From Pseudocolwellia agarivorans (GTDB lineage Bacteria; Pseudomonadota; Gammaproteobacteria; Enterobacterales; Alteromonadaceae), in the NCBI RefSeq assembly GCF_002000085.1, contig NZ_MUZU01000004.1, positions 1-64,000 of the forward strand: a stretch of 64,000 nt of DNA. Reading direction: 5' to 3'. Under the pieces are notes generated by a model, which was given only the letters and a program-made list of their open reading frames with translations, had not been told where the DNA came from and did no database searches. Each line of letters begins with the position of its first letter. Position 1 is the first letter of the stretch. A program made the position numbers and the translations under genes. Shown piece after piece: positions 24,724-34,552 of this stretch.

Positions 24724-26802
24724 TTAAAACTGCATTTTTAAGCCAATTGATGGAAACATTTCCATGCCTTTTTCACCTTCTATTGTATAGTCGGCTAATG
24801 TTTCTGTGCCGTCGGGCGCGTAGTAATAACCTGATATATTATCGCTGCCTAGCGCGTTTAGCATAGCAAAGCTCCACTCAGCTTTATTGCCAAAGTAGGT
24901 AGTTTTGTAATTAGCTTGTAAGTCTAAACGATGGTATACGGGTAGTGTTTTTGAATTGAGCTCACCGTATTGTGGTAAATAATGTCCGTTATAGTCGGGG
25001 TTTTCGTATAACCCTATAATGGGGGTGTACTTTTGACCACTTCTAATACTTAATTTTACGCCAAAATCCCAACGTTCGTTTAGCTCATAGTTAGCCACTA
25101 AGTTAGCCAGTAGAGGGGTGTCTAAGTAGTATTCGGTGGTAATATCGGTAATGTCATCGGTTCTATCACTTTTCGACCAGCTGATAGATGCCCAGCCATA
25201 CCAGCCATTTTGTTTTTCACGCTTTACAACCCACTCTATACCTTTAGCACTGCCTGATAAGTCACTTGTGTAATGAAGGGCTTCGTTGATTTCACCTTCG
25301 TTGGTTGAACGAGCCATGTCTTTTAAGTCTTTGTAGTATATGTCTAAAGAGGTTTGCCAAATGCCGTTTAAGTTGTATTCAAACCCTAAAGCGTAATGTG
25401 TCGCTTTAGGTGATTTTATTTGGGGGTTACCTATTTTGCGTAATGCCGTGTCTATGTCTGGAAAACGACTATAGGTGCCCACTTTCGTGTTAACAGTTAA
25501 GTTATTAGTAGCATACCAATGTAGCGCAACTCTTGGGTGTATAAACTTTTGGTCGGTGTAGTCGTCATGCTCAGCTCGTAAGCCTATATCTAACATTAAG
25601 CTGTCGGTGATTGTCCATTGGTCATGTATATATGCCGCTATATTTTTGTTAGTTAATGCGTCAGTATCTTGAATGCGATCACCTTTTCGGCTTTCGCAAT
25701 CGTTGTCATGATCTGTGCAGTAATAAGGGATAGCATCGTAAGAGTATTCGGTATCTTCTTGTTTAAAATCGACGCCTGTAATCAATTTATGTGATTCAAA
25801 CCAGTCAATTTGATAAAGAAATCTAGCATTGTAAATTTCAGAATCAATATTAATAAATTGACCTTGGCCAAAGGATTGCTTTTCTTTTTCGGTGGTATGG
25901 CCAACAGTAAAATGCATTATTTTTTGATTGTCGCCATAGTATTGCCACGAAGCACTTTGACTATCAAACTGAGTTTTTATTTTTAAGTCGCCAATTGAAT
26001 CAGGGTCAACTCGGCCAGCTTCAGAAGCCGCGGATATATTAATCCCCCCTACATCACTTGCGCCTGTTATGGTAAATGTTAGTTTGTGTTTGTCACCAAT
26101 TAGCCATTGGTATTTCCCTTGATAATCATCACTCATTGGTGCTTTAAATATGGTGTAACCTTCGTCTTCTTCACCTTCTGGGAGGAGCAAATGAATTAAA
26201 CTTCTGCGATAAGCTAGATAAAAAGCATGATCATCAGCAATACCTCCTTCGATCATTGCGCTGGCTTTGAGTAAACTCATATCTAAGGTTGTTGATATAT
26301 CTTGATTACGTGGATCACGGAGTTTTACATCAAATACACCACCTGTTACATTACCATAATGACTACCAAAAGCAGCAGGTTCTAGCCTGAAGTCTCGTAC
26401 AACATTTTCGTTAAAAATACTGTCGCCAAATAAATGAAAAATATAACCTGAGGGTAAGTTATCAATATAAAAAGCGTTATCGTCTGGAGATGAGCCTCTA
26501 ATTGCGGGGGCTCCACCGTCATCGCCACCCGCGTAGACAACCCCAGGCATTGAATAAACGGCACTTAGCGGATCGTGATCAAGGCCTGCGATGCTAAGTA
26601 GTTTTTCAGTTTCAGGCGTTAGCTCTGTTAAAGCTTGGTTTCTTCTCCCTTCAACCGTAATAACCTCAGTGCTTCTATCTTTTAAATTTTCTTCAATACT
26701 AATTTCAGGAGTAAAAGCGTAAGTTGGAGTCGTAGTTATTGAACCGGCAATTATTCCAGATAATAGTGTTAATTTATGTAAGCTAGTTTTATGAGTAAAC
26801 AT
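24724..26802 (-). CDS. TonB-dependent outer-membrane receptor
   Basis: A 692-residue receptor with a signal peptide (about 1-29), a plug domain (about 50-165) with MPGVVYAGGDDGGAPAIRGS and DNAFYIDNLPSG, and a 22-strand barrel ending in Phe (GLKMQF). The segment EVITVEGRR near residue 46 may act as TonB box. It imports an unidentified ligand. The plug style (VRDFRLEPAAFGSHYGNVTG) resembles receptors of unknown specificity in marine gammaproteobacteria more than siderophore receptors. No dedicated ABC transporter or regulator is adjacent, and no Fur box was seen in the 236-bp divergent region shared with the acyl-CoA dehydrogenase gene. Confidence 0.9.
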   Translation of the reverse strand: MFTHKTSLHKLTLLSGIIAGSITTTPTYAFTPEISIEENLKDRSTEVITVEGRRNQALTELTPETEKLLSIAGLDHDPLSAVYSMPGVVYAGGDDGGAPAIRGSSPDDNAFYIDNLPSGYIFHLFGDSIFNENVVRDFRLEPAAFGSHYGNVTGGVFDVKLRDPRNQDISTTLDMSLLKASAMIEGGIADDHAFYLAYRRSLIHLLLPEGEEDEGYTIFKAPMSDDYQGKYQWLIGDKHKLTFTITGASDVGGINISAASEAGRVDPDSIGDLKIKTQFDSQSASWQYYGDNQKIMHFTVGHTTEKEKQSFGQGQFINIDSEIYNARFLYQIDWFESHKLITGVDFKQEDTEYSYDAIPYYCTDHDNDCESRKGDRIQDTDALTNKNIAAYIHDQWTITDSLMLDIGLRAEHDDYTDQKFIHPRVALHWYATNNLTVNTKVGTYSRFPDIDTALRKIGNPQIKSPKATHYALGFEYNLNGIWQTSLDIYYKDLKDMARSTNEGEINEALHYTSDLSGSAKGIEWVVKREKQNGWYGWASISWSKSDRTDDITDITTEYYLDTPLLANLVANYELNERWDFGVKLSIRSGQKYTPIIGLYENPDYNGHYLPQYGELNSKTLPVYHRLDLQANYKTTYFGNKAEWSFAMLNALGSDNISGYYYAPDGTETLADYTIEGEKGMEMFPSIGLKMQF

Positions 26803-27038
26803 AAGGCTCTCAAGTAATCAGTGAAGTTATTAATTGAGTATATTGTTGATGAAAATCGTGTTTAAATCCGTTAGCTATTTGTTGGCACTTTGTAGGTAAA
26901 TGTAATAATTTGTTGAACCCTCTTTTGGTTGTAAAGATTTATAGCCAAACGTTATAGTTGCTACAAACGATAACTATTTTCGCTCTGCTATTTTTTTCAA
27001 TACAATAGCCTATCCATCTTTAATATGAGTGTGCTTTC

Positions 27039-28229
27039 ATGTCTGATAACTTTCAAAAGAAACCTTCTTTTAATTGGGAAGATCCATTACTGCTTGAGTC
27101 TTTATTAAACGAAGAAGAGCGCCTCATTAGAGATAGCGCCTATCAGTATTGCCAAGAAAAATTACAACCTCGAGTTCTTGAAGCTAATCGTAATGAGCAT
27201 TTTGATACCAATATTATGAAAGAGCTTGGCGAGTTAGGATTGTTGGGCGCTACATTACCTGAACAATATGGCGGTTCTAATATTAATTATGTAAGTTATG
27301 GTTTAATCGCTCGTGAGGTAGAACGTGTTGATAGTGGCTACAGAAGTGCCATGAGTGTGCAATCTTCTTTGGTTATGCATCCTATTTATACCTACGGCAG
27401 CGAAGAGCAAAAACTAAAATATTTACCTAAATTAGCAACGGGTGAATATATTGGTTGTTTTGGTTTAACTGAACCTAATTCAGGATCTGATCCGGCAAGT
27501 ATGTTAACTAAAGCTGTTAAAGTTGAAGGAGGTTATCGCATTACAGGTAATAAAATGTGGATAACCAATGCACCTGTTGCCGATGTTTTTATTATTTGGG
27601 CAAAGCTTGAAGGAGTGATTAAAGGTTTTATTCTAGATAAAGGTCTAGAGGGGTTATCTGCACCTGCAATTAAAGGTAAGTTTTCACTCAGAGCGTCTAT
27701 TACGGGGGAAGTGGTAATGGACAACGTATTTGTGAATGAAGATGCTCTATTACCTCATGCTAAAGGCTTGTCAGGACCTTTTGGATGTTTAAACAAAGCG
27801 CGTTTTGGCATCGCTTGGGGAGCTTTAGGTGCAGCCGAATTTTGTTGGCATGGCGCAAGGCAGTACGTATTAGATCGCAAACAATTTAATAAACCGCTAG
27901 CGGCTACTCAATTGGTTCAAAAGAAGCTCGCTGATATGCAAACAGAAATAACCATGGCGTTACTAGCTTGTTTACAAGCCGGTAGATTGATGGACTCATC
28001 AGAATTAGCACCAGAAGCTATTTCTTTAATTAAGCGTAATTCTTGTGGAAAAGCTTTAGATATAGCCCGCACAGCGAGAGATATGCTAGGCGCTAACGGT
28101 ATTAGTGACGAGTTTCATATTATTCGTCATATGATGAACCTTGAAACGGTTAACACTTATGAAGGGACTCACGATATTCACGCACTTATTTTAGGTAGAG
28201 CTCAAACGGGAATTCAAGCTTTTTGTTAG
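27039..28229 (+). CDS. gcdH: Glutaryl-CoA dehydrogenase
   Basis: An acyl-CoA dehydrogenase of 396 residues that oxidises and decarboxylates glutaryl-CoA to crotonyl-CoA in lysine, hydroxylysine and tryptophan breakdown. Diagnostic features are [50 protein letters not shown] and the C-terminal [18 protein letters not shown] with the catalytic Glu near residue 375. That block separates GcdH from other acyl-CoA dehydrogenases. It stands alone between a divergent TonB receptor and argR. No electron-transfer flavoprotein gene is nearby. Confidence 0.93.
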   Translation: MSDNFQKKPSFNWEDPLLLESLLNEEERLIRDSAYQYCQEKLQPRVLEANRNEHFDTNIMKELGELGLLGATLPEQYGGSNINYVSYGLIAREVERVDSGYRSAMSVQSSLVMHPIYTYGSEEQKLKYLPKLATGEYIGCFGLTEPNSGSDPASMLTKAVKVEGGYRITGNKMWITNAPVADVFIIWAKLEGVIKGFILDKGLEGLSAPAIKGKFSLRASITGEVVMDNVFVNEDALLPHAKGLSGPFGCLNKARFGIAWGALGAAEFCWHGARQYVLDRKQFNKPLAATQLVQKKLADMQTEITMALLACLQAGRLMDSSELAPEAISLIKRNSCGKALDIARTARDMLGANGISDEFHIIRHMMNLETVNTYEGTHDIHALILGRAQTGIQAFC

Positions 28230-28390
28230 TTGATAGTGACTATGAATTATCATATTGTAATATTTATTAACGAACTCGCTATGCAAATAGTTATTCAATT
28301 TGGTATTAATACACATAAATGACATATCTATTATCATTTTTTGAGATTATAATAAAATGTCTTCTATAACCCGTAAATCATAGAGTTAAT

Positions 28391-28861
28391 ATGCTAAGTA
28401 ACCGTAAAAAAAATGAATCCGCCTTAATTCAAACTTTTAAAGGTTTGTTAAAAGATCAATGTTATGGTTCGCAAAGTCAATTAGCTGAAGGCCTTGCTAA
28501 ACATGGCTTTGACAATATGTCTCAAGCTAAAATATCTCGTTTGTTGTCTAAGTTAGGCGCTGTAAAAATGAGAAATGCATCGAGCCAAGTGGTTTATATT
28601 TTACCTGATGAATTAGCTGTGCCTCGTACGAAACAAGCCATACAGTCAGTTGTTATTAGTGTTAAAAATAACGGTGTACAAATTATAGTCAAAACAGGTA
28701 TTGGTGGAGCACCACTTATTTCTAGGATGTTAGACAGTATGGGCGAATCAGCTGGTATTTTAGGTACATTGGCTGGCGACGATACTATATTTATTGCTCC
28801 TGCCGACGTGAAGAATATCGATCAAATAACTGCAGATATTAAACAAATATTAGATATGTAG
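28391..28861 (+). CDS. argR: Arginine repressor
   Basis: The arginine-responsive regulator ArgR, 156 residues. The N-terminal winged helix (about 10-75) carries the recognition region FDNMSQAKISRLLSKLGAVK. The C-terminal domain contains the arginine-binding and trimerisation block GTLAGDDTIF with the two conserved Asp. The length matches E. coli ArgR (156). It is monocistronic, with ARG-box-like sequences on either side (28283-28296 and 28897-28910), which hints at autoregulation. In Shewanella and E. coli argR neighbours mdh. Here it neighbours gcdH and ndk. Confidence 0.94.
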   Translation: MLSNRKKNESALIQTFKGLLKDQCYGSQSQLAEGLAKHGFDNMSQAKISRLLSKLGAVKMRNASSQVVYILPDELAVPRTKQAIQSVVISVKNNGVQIIVKTGIGGAPLISRMLDSMGESAGILGTLAGDDTIFIAPADVKNIDQITADIKQILDM

Positions 28862-28896
28862 TTTTATTGAGTAAACGACTATCGACTGTTTCTAAT

Positions 28897-28910
28897 TGAA
28901 TAGTTATTTA
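28897..28910. promoter_or_regulatory. ARG-box-like site between argR and ndk
   Basis: TGAATAGTTATTTA agrees with the ArgR half-operator TGAATNNNNATTCA except for one base in the right arm and a G in the usually AT centre. A weaker relative sits upstream of argR at 28283-28296. Functional operators usually come as two boxes 3 bp apart, and a second good box is missing here, so this is tentative. Confidence 0.28.
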
Positions 28911-29052
28911 AGCATTTACGATAAACATTCATTTATTGTGAAGCCTTAAGAAATAAGTCCTTTATTCATCGGATAGTGTTAGTTTTTTCCTTATAATTCG
29001 TCTATAATCTCGCGCAAAAATTATACTTACTTAATTATTACAGAGGGCTCTC

Positions 29053-29484
29053 ATGGCTATCGAACGTACTTTTTCAATTGTAAAACCAGATGCAGTAGCA
29101 AAAAATGTTATTGGTCAAATATATAACCGTTTTGAAACTGCAGGCTTAAAAATTGTTGCTTCAAAAATGGTTCACTTATCTAAAGAGAAAGCTGAAGGCT
29201 TTTACGCTGAACATAGCGAACGTCCATTTTTTGGTGCTTTAGTTGAATTTATGACATCTGGCCCAGTAATGGTTCAAGTGTTAGAAGGCGAAAACGCAGT
29301 ATTAAAAAACCGTGAAATTATGGGCGCAACTAACCCAGCAGAAGCATTAGCGGGTACTTTACGTGCTGATTATGCTGATTCGATTGACGAAAACGCATGT
29401 CACGGTTCTGATGCTTTAGAATCTGCGGCTCGTGAAATTGCTTATTTCTTCTCTGACGATGAGATTTGCCCTCGTACTCGTTAA
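29053..29484 (+). CDS. ndk: Nucleoside diphosphate kinase
   Basis: Ndk transfers the terminal phosphate of ATP to nucleoside diphosphates, 143 residues as usual. The N-terminal [15 protein letters not shown] and the active-site His117 in [13 protein letters not shown] are intact. A good Shine-Dalgarno (GAGGG) precedes the ATG by a few bases. A clear terminator follows at 29532-29573, so it is a single-gene unit at the head of the conserved ndk-rlmN-...-guaA region. A TATAAT with a GC-rich discriminator lies at 29003-29008 but I could not assign a -35 box. Confidence 0.96.
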   Translation: MAIERTFSIVKPDAVAKNVIGQIYNRFETAGLKIVASKMVHLSKEKAEGFYAEHSERPFFGALVEFMTSGPVMVQVLEGENAVLKNREIMGATNPAEALAGTLRADYADSIDENACHGSDALESAAREIAYFFSDDEICPRTR

Positions 29485-29531
29485 TATTAACTGTTATTTA
29501 TAATAACAGAGCATAATATAAATGTATGATG

Positions 29532-29573
29532 AAAGGATTTTACTGAATACTCGGTAAAATCCTTTTGTTTTTT
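29532..29573 (+). terminator. Rho-independent terminator of ndk
   Basis: A 12-bp stem (29532-29543 with 29554-29565), a 10-nt loop and a T-rich tail (TTTTGTTTTTT). It follows the ndk stop by about 50 bp. Confidence 0.85.
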
Positions 29574-29747
29574 ACGATAGCCTTGCATATTGGTATTACG
29601 TAAAAATTTCAATATTGAGTGTTTTTTATTAGAATACTCAATATTAAAATTTTAACGGTGTTATATCGTTAAACCTTATGAAGTAATTTTCTTTATTAAT
29701 AAGAAAGTTACTTTACCTATTAAATGTATTTCTGAGATTTATTTATC

Positions 29748-30905
29748 ATGAGTGAAGTGGCCGAAACATCGTCTGAGTCTATTAAAAAAGTAAACCTACT
29801 TAATTTGGACCATCAAATGATGCGTGAGTTTTTAGCATCGCTAGGTGAAAAACCTTTTCGAGCCGATCAATTAATGAAGTGGATTTATCACTTTGGTTAT
29901 GATGATTTCGAGCAGATGACAAACATCAATAAAAAATTGCGTGAAAAACTTCAACGTAGAGCTGAAATTGTTGCACCTGTTATTTCAGAAAAACAAGTCT
30001 CTAAAGATGGCACTATAAAATATTCATTAAGACTTGAAGGTGGTCAAGAAGTTGAAACCGTTTGGATACCTGAAAATGATCGCGCTACTTTATGTGTTTC
30101 TTCACAAGTAGGTTGTGCGCTTGAATGTACTTTTTGTGCAACTGCGCAACAAGGTTTTAATCGTAACTTATCTATGGCTGAAATTATTGGTCAAGTTTGG
30201 CGTGTAGCGAACGATATTGGCGCAACACGTATCGCAGGTAAAAGACCTATTACAAATATTGTAATGATGGGCATGGGCGAACCGTTATTAAATATGAAAA
30301 ACCTGATCCCGGCACTAGATACTATGCTGAACGATTTAGGGTATGGTTTATCTAAGCGTAGAGTAACAGTGAGTACTTCAGGGGTTGTACCTGCATTAGA
30401 TATGTTAAAAGAAAAAATTGATTGTGCATTAGCTATTTCAATTCATGCACCAAATAACAAGTTGCGTGATGAATTAGTACCTATTAATAAAAAATACCCT
30501 CTAGAAGAGTTTTTAGTTGCAGCAGGTCGCTATATAGAAGGTTCAAAAGCAAATAAACAAGCAACTATTGAATACGTAATGTTAGATCACGTAAACGATA
30601 GTACAGAACAAGCCCATGAATTAGCGATTGCTTTAAAAGATTTACCAAGCAAAATTAACTTGATCCCTTTCAACCCTTACCCAGGCTCTCCATATAAAAG
30701 ATCAAGTAATTCACGGATAGATCGTTTTGACAAAGTACTACAAAGTTATGGTTTAACCGTTATTACCCGAAGAACGCGTGGTGATGATATTGATGCAGCT
30801 TGTGGACAATTAGCTGGCGATGTATTAGATAGAACTAAGCGTACGGCATTAAATGAAGAAAAAAACCAAGCAAAAATAGAAGAAATATCAGTAAAAGTTG
30901 TCTGA
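29748..30905 (+). CDS. rlmN: Dual-specificity RNA methyltransferase RlmN
   Basis: A radical-SAM enzyme of 385 residues that methylates C2 of A2503 in 23S rRNA and A37 of some tRNAs. The cluster motif [15 protein letters not shown] (CxxxCxxC) binds the 4Fe-4S centre. MGMGEPLLN and the mechanistic C-terminal Cys in [10 protein letters not shown] are present. The N-terminal part begins with the helical domain usual for the family. It is followed after 53 bp by pilW and rodZ in the arrangement conserved across gammaproteobacteria. The C-terminal tail after residue 365 is charged and somewhat extended. Confidence 0.96.
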   Translation: MSEVAETSSESIKKVNLLNLDHQMMREFLASLGEKPFRADQLMKWIYHFGYDDFEQMTNINKKLREKLQRRAEIVAPVISEKQVSKDGTIKYSLRLEGGQEVETVWIPENDRATLCVSSQVGCALECTFCATAQQGFNRNLSMAEIIGQVWRVANDIGATRIAGKRPITNIVMMGMGEPLLNMKNLIPALDTMLNDLGYGLSKRRVTVSTSGVVPALDMLKEKIDCALAISIHAPNNKLRDELVPINKKYPLEEFLVAAGRYIEGSKANKQATIEYVMLDHVNDSTEQAHELAIALKDLPSKINLIPFNPYPGSPYKRSSNSRIDRFDKVLQSYGLTVITRRTRGDDIDAACGQLAGDVLDRTKRTALNEEKNQAKIEEISVKVV

Positions 30906-30958
30906 TATAGTTATGATGCGTATGCAAATAATTCTAAATTAAAGGGATCTTACCTACT

Positions 30959-32329
30959 ATGCCTAAAATTTACCAAATAATAACGGTAGGTGTATTGTCA
31001 TCTTTACTTTCAGCTTGTGTCACACAGAATTATGAAAACAATGCTGAAAACCCTGTTACCGAGCGTAATTCAACCGATAATGAAATAGCTATGACACGTA
31101 TTTCGTTAGGGATGGGGTATTTAAATATGGGTAATACCACGCAGGCAAAACTAAATTTAGAAAAAGCGAAAAGATTTGCACCTAACTTAACGCAAGTTTA
31201 TACCGCTTTCGCTCATTATTACGATGTAGTCGATGAGCCTGAACAAGCAATAACAGCATTTGAGAAAGCCTTATCATTAGATGCTGATGATGCTGATACA
31301 TTAAATAATTATGGTGTATTTCTTTGTAAGCGTGAAAAATACGACGAATCAGAGAAATACATGCTTAAAGCTATTGCCGTGCCTAGCTATTTGCTAGTTT
31401 CTCAAAGTTATGAAAATTTAGCTTTATGTCAGCTTGAAGCTAAAAACTTTGAAAAAGCTGAAATGTATTTAGCGAAATCAATATCACATAGCCCAAGTAG
31501 CGCTTCAGCATTATTGCAAATGCTACGTTTACAATATGCTATGGGAAAGTATGATGAAGCTATTGCTTATTTAAGGCGTTATGAAAAATCAACGAGACGC
31601 TTTACGCCTAATGCACTCGCATTAGCTTATAAAGTATACGAAAAAATGAATAATCGAGGCATCGCAAAGAACTATGCAAGCCTGTTAGTTAAAATGTTTC
31701 CTAATTCGTATGAAGCTAAACAATATATTTTAAATGGATTACAGCATGTTGAAGCGGACGACTTAGCGTCTAAATTCTTATTACTGAACAAAAAAAATAG
31801 CGATAAACCTAAAAAGCGCACTATGGTATTGTCGCCTAATAAAAAATCAGGGATTTCTTTATCATCAAAAAGAAAGATAGCTAATAAATCTTTGAATAAT
31901 AAAGGAAGTGAGTCAGTTAAACTTGCTACTAAAAAACAAGTAACGACTACAAACGCAAATGTTAAAAATGATATTGTAGCAGCCAATGATAAAGCTACAA
32001 ATATCAATAAAACGAAGCAAGAAGCTACAACTACCTCGAAAGAGGGCGTTACAGGCGATAAAAATATTGAAAAGACAGCTAAAAAACTTTTAGATACATC
32101 ACCAAAAGAGGATGTATTAGCACAATCATCAATCGATGATGATGGTAATAAAATGTTAACCTTACCGATTCATGTGATTGTAAAAGGTGATAGCTTATTC
32201 TCTATTTCTAAACGATATAATATTAAAATGCAGCAAATTGAACGCTGGAATGGATTTAAACGGTCAAAAATTTTAAAGGTTGGTGACGTTATCTATTTGG
32301 CTGATCCTAAAAAAGCACTTAAACGTTAA
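30959..32329 (+). CDS. pilW: Type IV pilus biogenesis lipoprotein PilW/PilF with C-terminal LysM
   Basis: A lipoprotein (lipobox LSAC, Cys20) with tetratricopeptide repeats over about residues 45-260, matching PilF/PilW, the pilotin that brings the PilQ secretin to the outer membrane. NNYGVFLCKREKYDESEKYM is typical. PilF/PilW is normally about 250 residues. This protein has 456, adding a Lys/Thr/Asn-rich linker (about 280-390) and a LysM module (about 400-450, HVIVKGDSLFSISKRYNIKM). The extra module would tie the pilotin to peptidoglycan. It lies between rlmN and rodZ in the usual order, with rodZ starting 13 bp after its stop. Confidence 0.92.
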   Translation: MPKIYQIITVGVLSSLLSACVTQNYENNAENPVTERNSTDNEIAMTRISLGMGYLNMGNTTQAKLNLEKAKRFAPNLTQVYTAFAHYYDVVDEPEQAITAFEKALSLDADDADTLNNYGVFLCKREKYDESEKYMLKAIAVPSYLLVSQSYENLALCQLEAKNFEKAEMYLAKSISHSPSSASALLQMLRLQYAMGKYDEAIAYLRRYEKSTRRFTPNALALAYKVYEKMNNRGIAKNYASLLVKMFPNSYEAKQYILNGLQHVEADDLASKFLLLNKKNSDKPKKRTMVLSPNKKSGISLSSKRKIANKSLNNKGSESVKLATKKQVTTTNANVKNDIVAANDKATNINKTKQEATTTSKEGVTGDKNIEKTAKKLLDTSPKEDVLAQSSIDDDGNKMLTLPIHVIVKGDSLFSISKRYNIKMQQIERWNGFKRSKILKVGDVIYLADPKKALKR

Positions 32330-32342
32330 TGAGCTTACTTAC

Positions 32343-33296
32343 ATGAGTAAAAAATTACCAGAAGTAGAAGAAAACGAACTACAGATTGCACAGGCTGGCC
32401 CCGGCAGCATGCTATCTGAAGCTAGAATTAAAAAAGGTTTAAGTATTGATGATGTGGCTAGTCGCTTAAATATTAGAGTTGCATTGGTGAAAAATATTGA
32501 GGCAGATATTTTTGACCAAACTTTGCCAGATACTTATAACCGAGGTTATATAAAAAATTACGCTAAATTAGTCGATCTGCCTGTTGCTGATATTATTGCG
32601 TATTACGAAAAGCTAAATATTCTTGAAGTCCACAGTACCAAAATGCAGAGTTTTTCTCGTGGAACAATGAAAAAAGCCGAAAACAGCATGTTAATGTGGA
32701 TCACTTATTTGATCTTAGCTATTTTTATTGGTTTAACTGTGATGTGGTGGTTGCAAGAAGATAAAGCACCTGAACCTAAAGCTGCACTAAGTTCTGAGAC
32801 TCCAATAGAAAATACAACAAATAGTAACGCCACAGATCAACTTGTTGAAACAATCGCTTCTACTGTAGAAGATACCGCCAATATTGAGTCTATTACTACT
32901 GAAACAAACCATTCAACATTAGATGCCTCAAATATTGATAGTTCTGAAATAAATACCTCTGAGACTGATTCCTTAGAACAAAGTGCATTAGTAGAAAATA
33001 TTGGTGCCGAAGATATCACAACGGTTGAGTCAGAAGATGTTGCGCTAACGAAAGTTGTATTTACTTTTTCTGGTGATTGTTGGGTTAATATTCAGGATGC
33101 TCTAGGTGAACGCATCGCTTGGGGAATAAAAAAATCAGGTTACATAATGACCATTGACGCAAAAGCTCCCCTAAAAATAACCATAGGTAAACCAGAACTG
33201 GTACAAATTAATTTTGGTGGTGAAAGTGTTGATATGTCTACCTTTCCTGAAGGGCACATTGCCAAATTTGATTTACCTTTACTTTCGCAATCATAA
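32343..33296 (+). CDS. rodZ: Cytoskeletal protein RodZ
   Basis: RodZ links MreB to the membrane and sets rod shape. From the ATG at 32343 (MSKKLPEVEE) the protein has 317 residues: a cytoplasmic helix-turn-helix domain (about 20-90, GLSIDDVASRLNIRVALVKN), one membrane helix (about 116-138), a Ser/Thr/Glu-rich periplasmic linker (145-230) and a C-terminal DUF4115 beta domain with FSGDCWVNIQDALGERIAWG. The frame is open upstream into pilW (to 32280), but that start would overlap pilW and add non-conserved residues. It is probably cotranscribed with pilW and ispG. Confidence 0.94.
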   Translation: MSKKLPEVEENELQIAQAGPGSMLSEARIKKGLSIDDVASRLNIRVALVKNIEADIFDQTLPDTYNRGYIKNYAKLVDLPVADIIAYYEKLNILEVHSTKMQSFSRGTMKKAENSMLMWITYLILAIFIGLTVMWWLQEDKAPEPKAALSSETPIENTTNSNATDQLVETIASTVEDTANIESITTETNHSTLDASNIDSSEINTSETDSLEQSALVENIGAEDITTVESEDVALTKVVFTFSGDCWVNIQDALGERIAWGIKKSGYIMTIDAKAPLKITIGKPELVQINFGGESVDMSTFPEGHIAKFDLPLLSQS

Positions 33297-33322
33297 ATTA
33301 TTAGTAACTAAGAAAAATAACT

Positions 33323-34441
33323 ATGTTTAAAGAATCTCCTATTATTCGACGTAAATCTCGCCAAATCATGGTAGGTAATGTTCCTGTAGGTGGTGATGCG
33401 CCTATTACGGTTCAATCCATGACTAACACACTTACAACAGATGTTGCCGCTACTGTTGCTCAAATTAAAGCTCTTGAAGCTGTTGGAGCTGATATTGTGC
33501 GCGTTAGTGTTCCCACAATGGATGCCGCCGAAGCTTTCAAAGAAATTAAAAAACAAGTTAATGTACCTTTAGTTACAGATATTCATTTTGATTATCGCAT
33601 AGCATTAAAAGTCGCTGAGTATGGCGCTGATTGTTTAAGAATAAACCCTGGTAATATTGGACGAGAAGATCGTGTGAGAGCGGTTGTAGAATCTGCTAGA
33701 GATCATAATATTCCTATTCGTATTGGTGTTAATGGCGGCTCTTTAGAAAAAGATATTCAAGAAAAATACAGTGAGCCGACACCTGAAGCCTTACTTGAAT
33801 CAGCCATGCGTCATGTAGATATTTTAGACCGCTTGAACTTTGATCAATTTAAAGTGAGCGTAAAAGCTTCCGATGTGTTTTTAGCGGTAGGGGCTTATCG
33901 ATTACTTGCTAAGCAAATTGATAACCCATTACATTTAGGTATTACAGAAGCAGGTGGCTTACGCTCTGGTTCTGTAAAATCTTCTGTTGGTTTAGGTTTA
34001 TTACTCGCTGAAGGAATAGGCGATACTCTGCGTGTATCTTTAGCCGCAGATCCTATTGAAGAAATTAAAGTCGGTTTTGATATTTTAAAATCTCTTAAAT
34101 TACGTAGTCGTGGTATTAATTTAATTGCTTGTCCTAGTTGTTCTCGTCAAGAGTTCGATGTTATTGCCACTGTTAATGCGTTAGAACAACGTATTGAAGA
34201 TATTATGACACCCATGGATGTTTCAATTATTGGCTGTATCGTAAATGGTCCAGGTGAAGCGATAGTATCAGATTTAGGTTTAACAGGTAGTAGCAAAAAA
34301 AGTGGTTATTACCTTGATGGCATTAGACAAAAAGAACGTTTTGATAATACTAATTTAGTTGATCAACTTGAAACTCGTATTCGTGCTAAAGCTAAGTTGC
34401 TTGATAAAAAAAATAGTATTGATGTAAAAGAAATTGATTAA
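33323..34441 (+). CDS. ispG: 4-hydroxy-3-methylbut-2-en-1-yl diphosphate synthase
   Basis: IspG (GcpE) carries out the penultimate step of the MEP isoprenoid pathway, converting ME-cPP to HMBPP with a 4Fe-4S cluster. The 372 residues match the bacterial short form. Conserved parts are [19 protein letters not shown] near the N-terminus, [28 protein letters not shown], and the cluster ligands in [13 protein letters not shown] and [10 protein letters not shown]. It follows rodZ by 26 bp. Confidence 0.97.
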   Translation: MFKESPIIRRKSRQIMVGNVPVGGDAPITVQSMTNTLTTDVAATVAQIKALEAVGADIVRVSVPTMDAAEAFKEIKKQVNVPLVTDIHFDYRIALKVAEYGADCLRINPGNIGREDRVRAVVESARDHNIPIRIGVNGGSLEKDIQEKYSEPTPEALLESAMRHVDILDRLNFDQFKVSVKASDVFLAVGAYRLLAKQIDNPLHLGITEAGGLRSGSVKSSVGLGLLLAEGIGDTLRVSLAADPIEEIKVGFDILKSLKLRSRGINLIACPSCSRQEFDVIATVNALEQRIEDIMTPMDVSIIGCIVNGPGEAIVSDLGLTGSSKKSGYYLDGIRQKERFDNTNLVDQLETRIRAKAKLLDKKNSIDVKEID

Positions 34442-34476
34442 TACCGTACTAATAATAAGGTCTATTCAAGGCCTTA

Positions 34477-34505
34477 TTTACGTTTAGCTGTAATACGCCT
34501 ATAAT
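34477..34505 (+). promoter_or_regulatory. Probable sigma-70 promoter of hisS
   Basis: TTTACG (34477-34482), a 17-bp spacer and a perfect TATAAT (34500-34505), followed by a GCGCGC discriminator typical of growth-rate-controlled promoters. It lies 48 bp before the hisS GTG, indicating that hisS-yfgM can be transcribed apart from ispG. Confidence 0.6.
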
Positions 34506-34552
34506 GCGCGCAGCATTTTAACCATTCTGATTTTGTAGAGAGAAGTACATTA

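Noticed and set aside
29003-29008. TATAAT upstream of ndk as a promoter
   Set aside because: The -10 and GC-rich discriminator look good, but no acceptable -35 box was found at 16-18 bp, so it was mentioned under ndk and not listed as a promoter.
34454-34478. Short inverted repeat (AATAAGG/CCTTATT) after ispG as a terminator
   Set aside because: Only 7 bp, weak, no T-run. It overlaps the -35 region of the hisS promoter.
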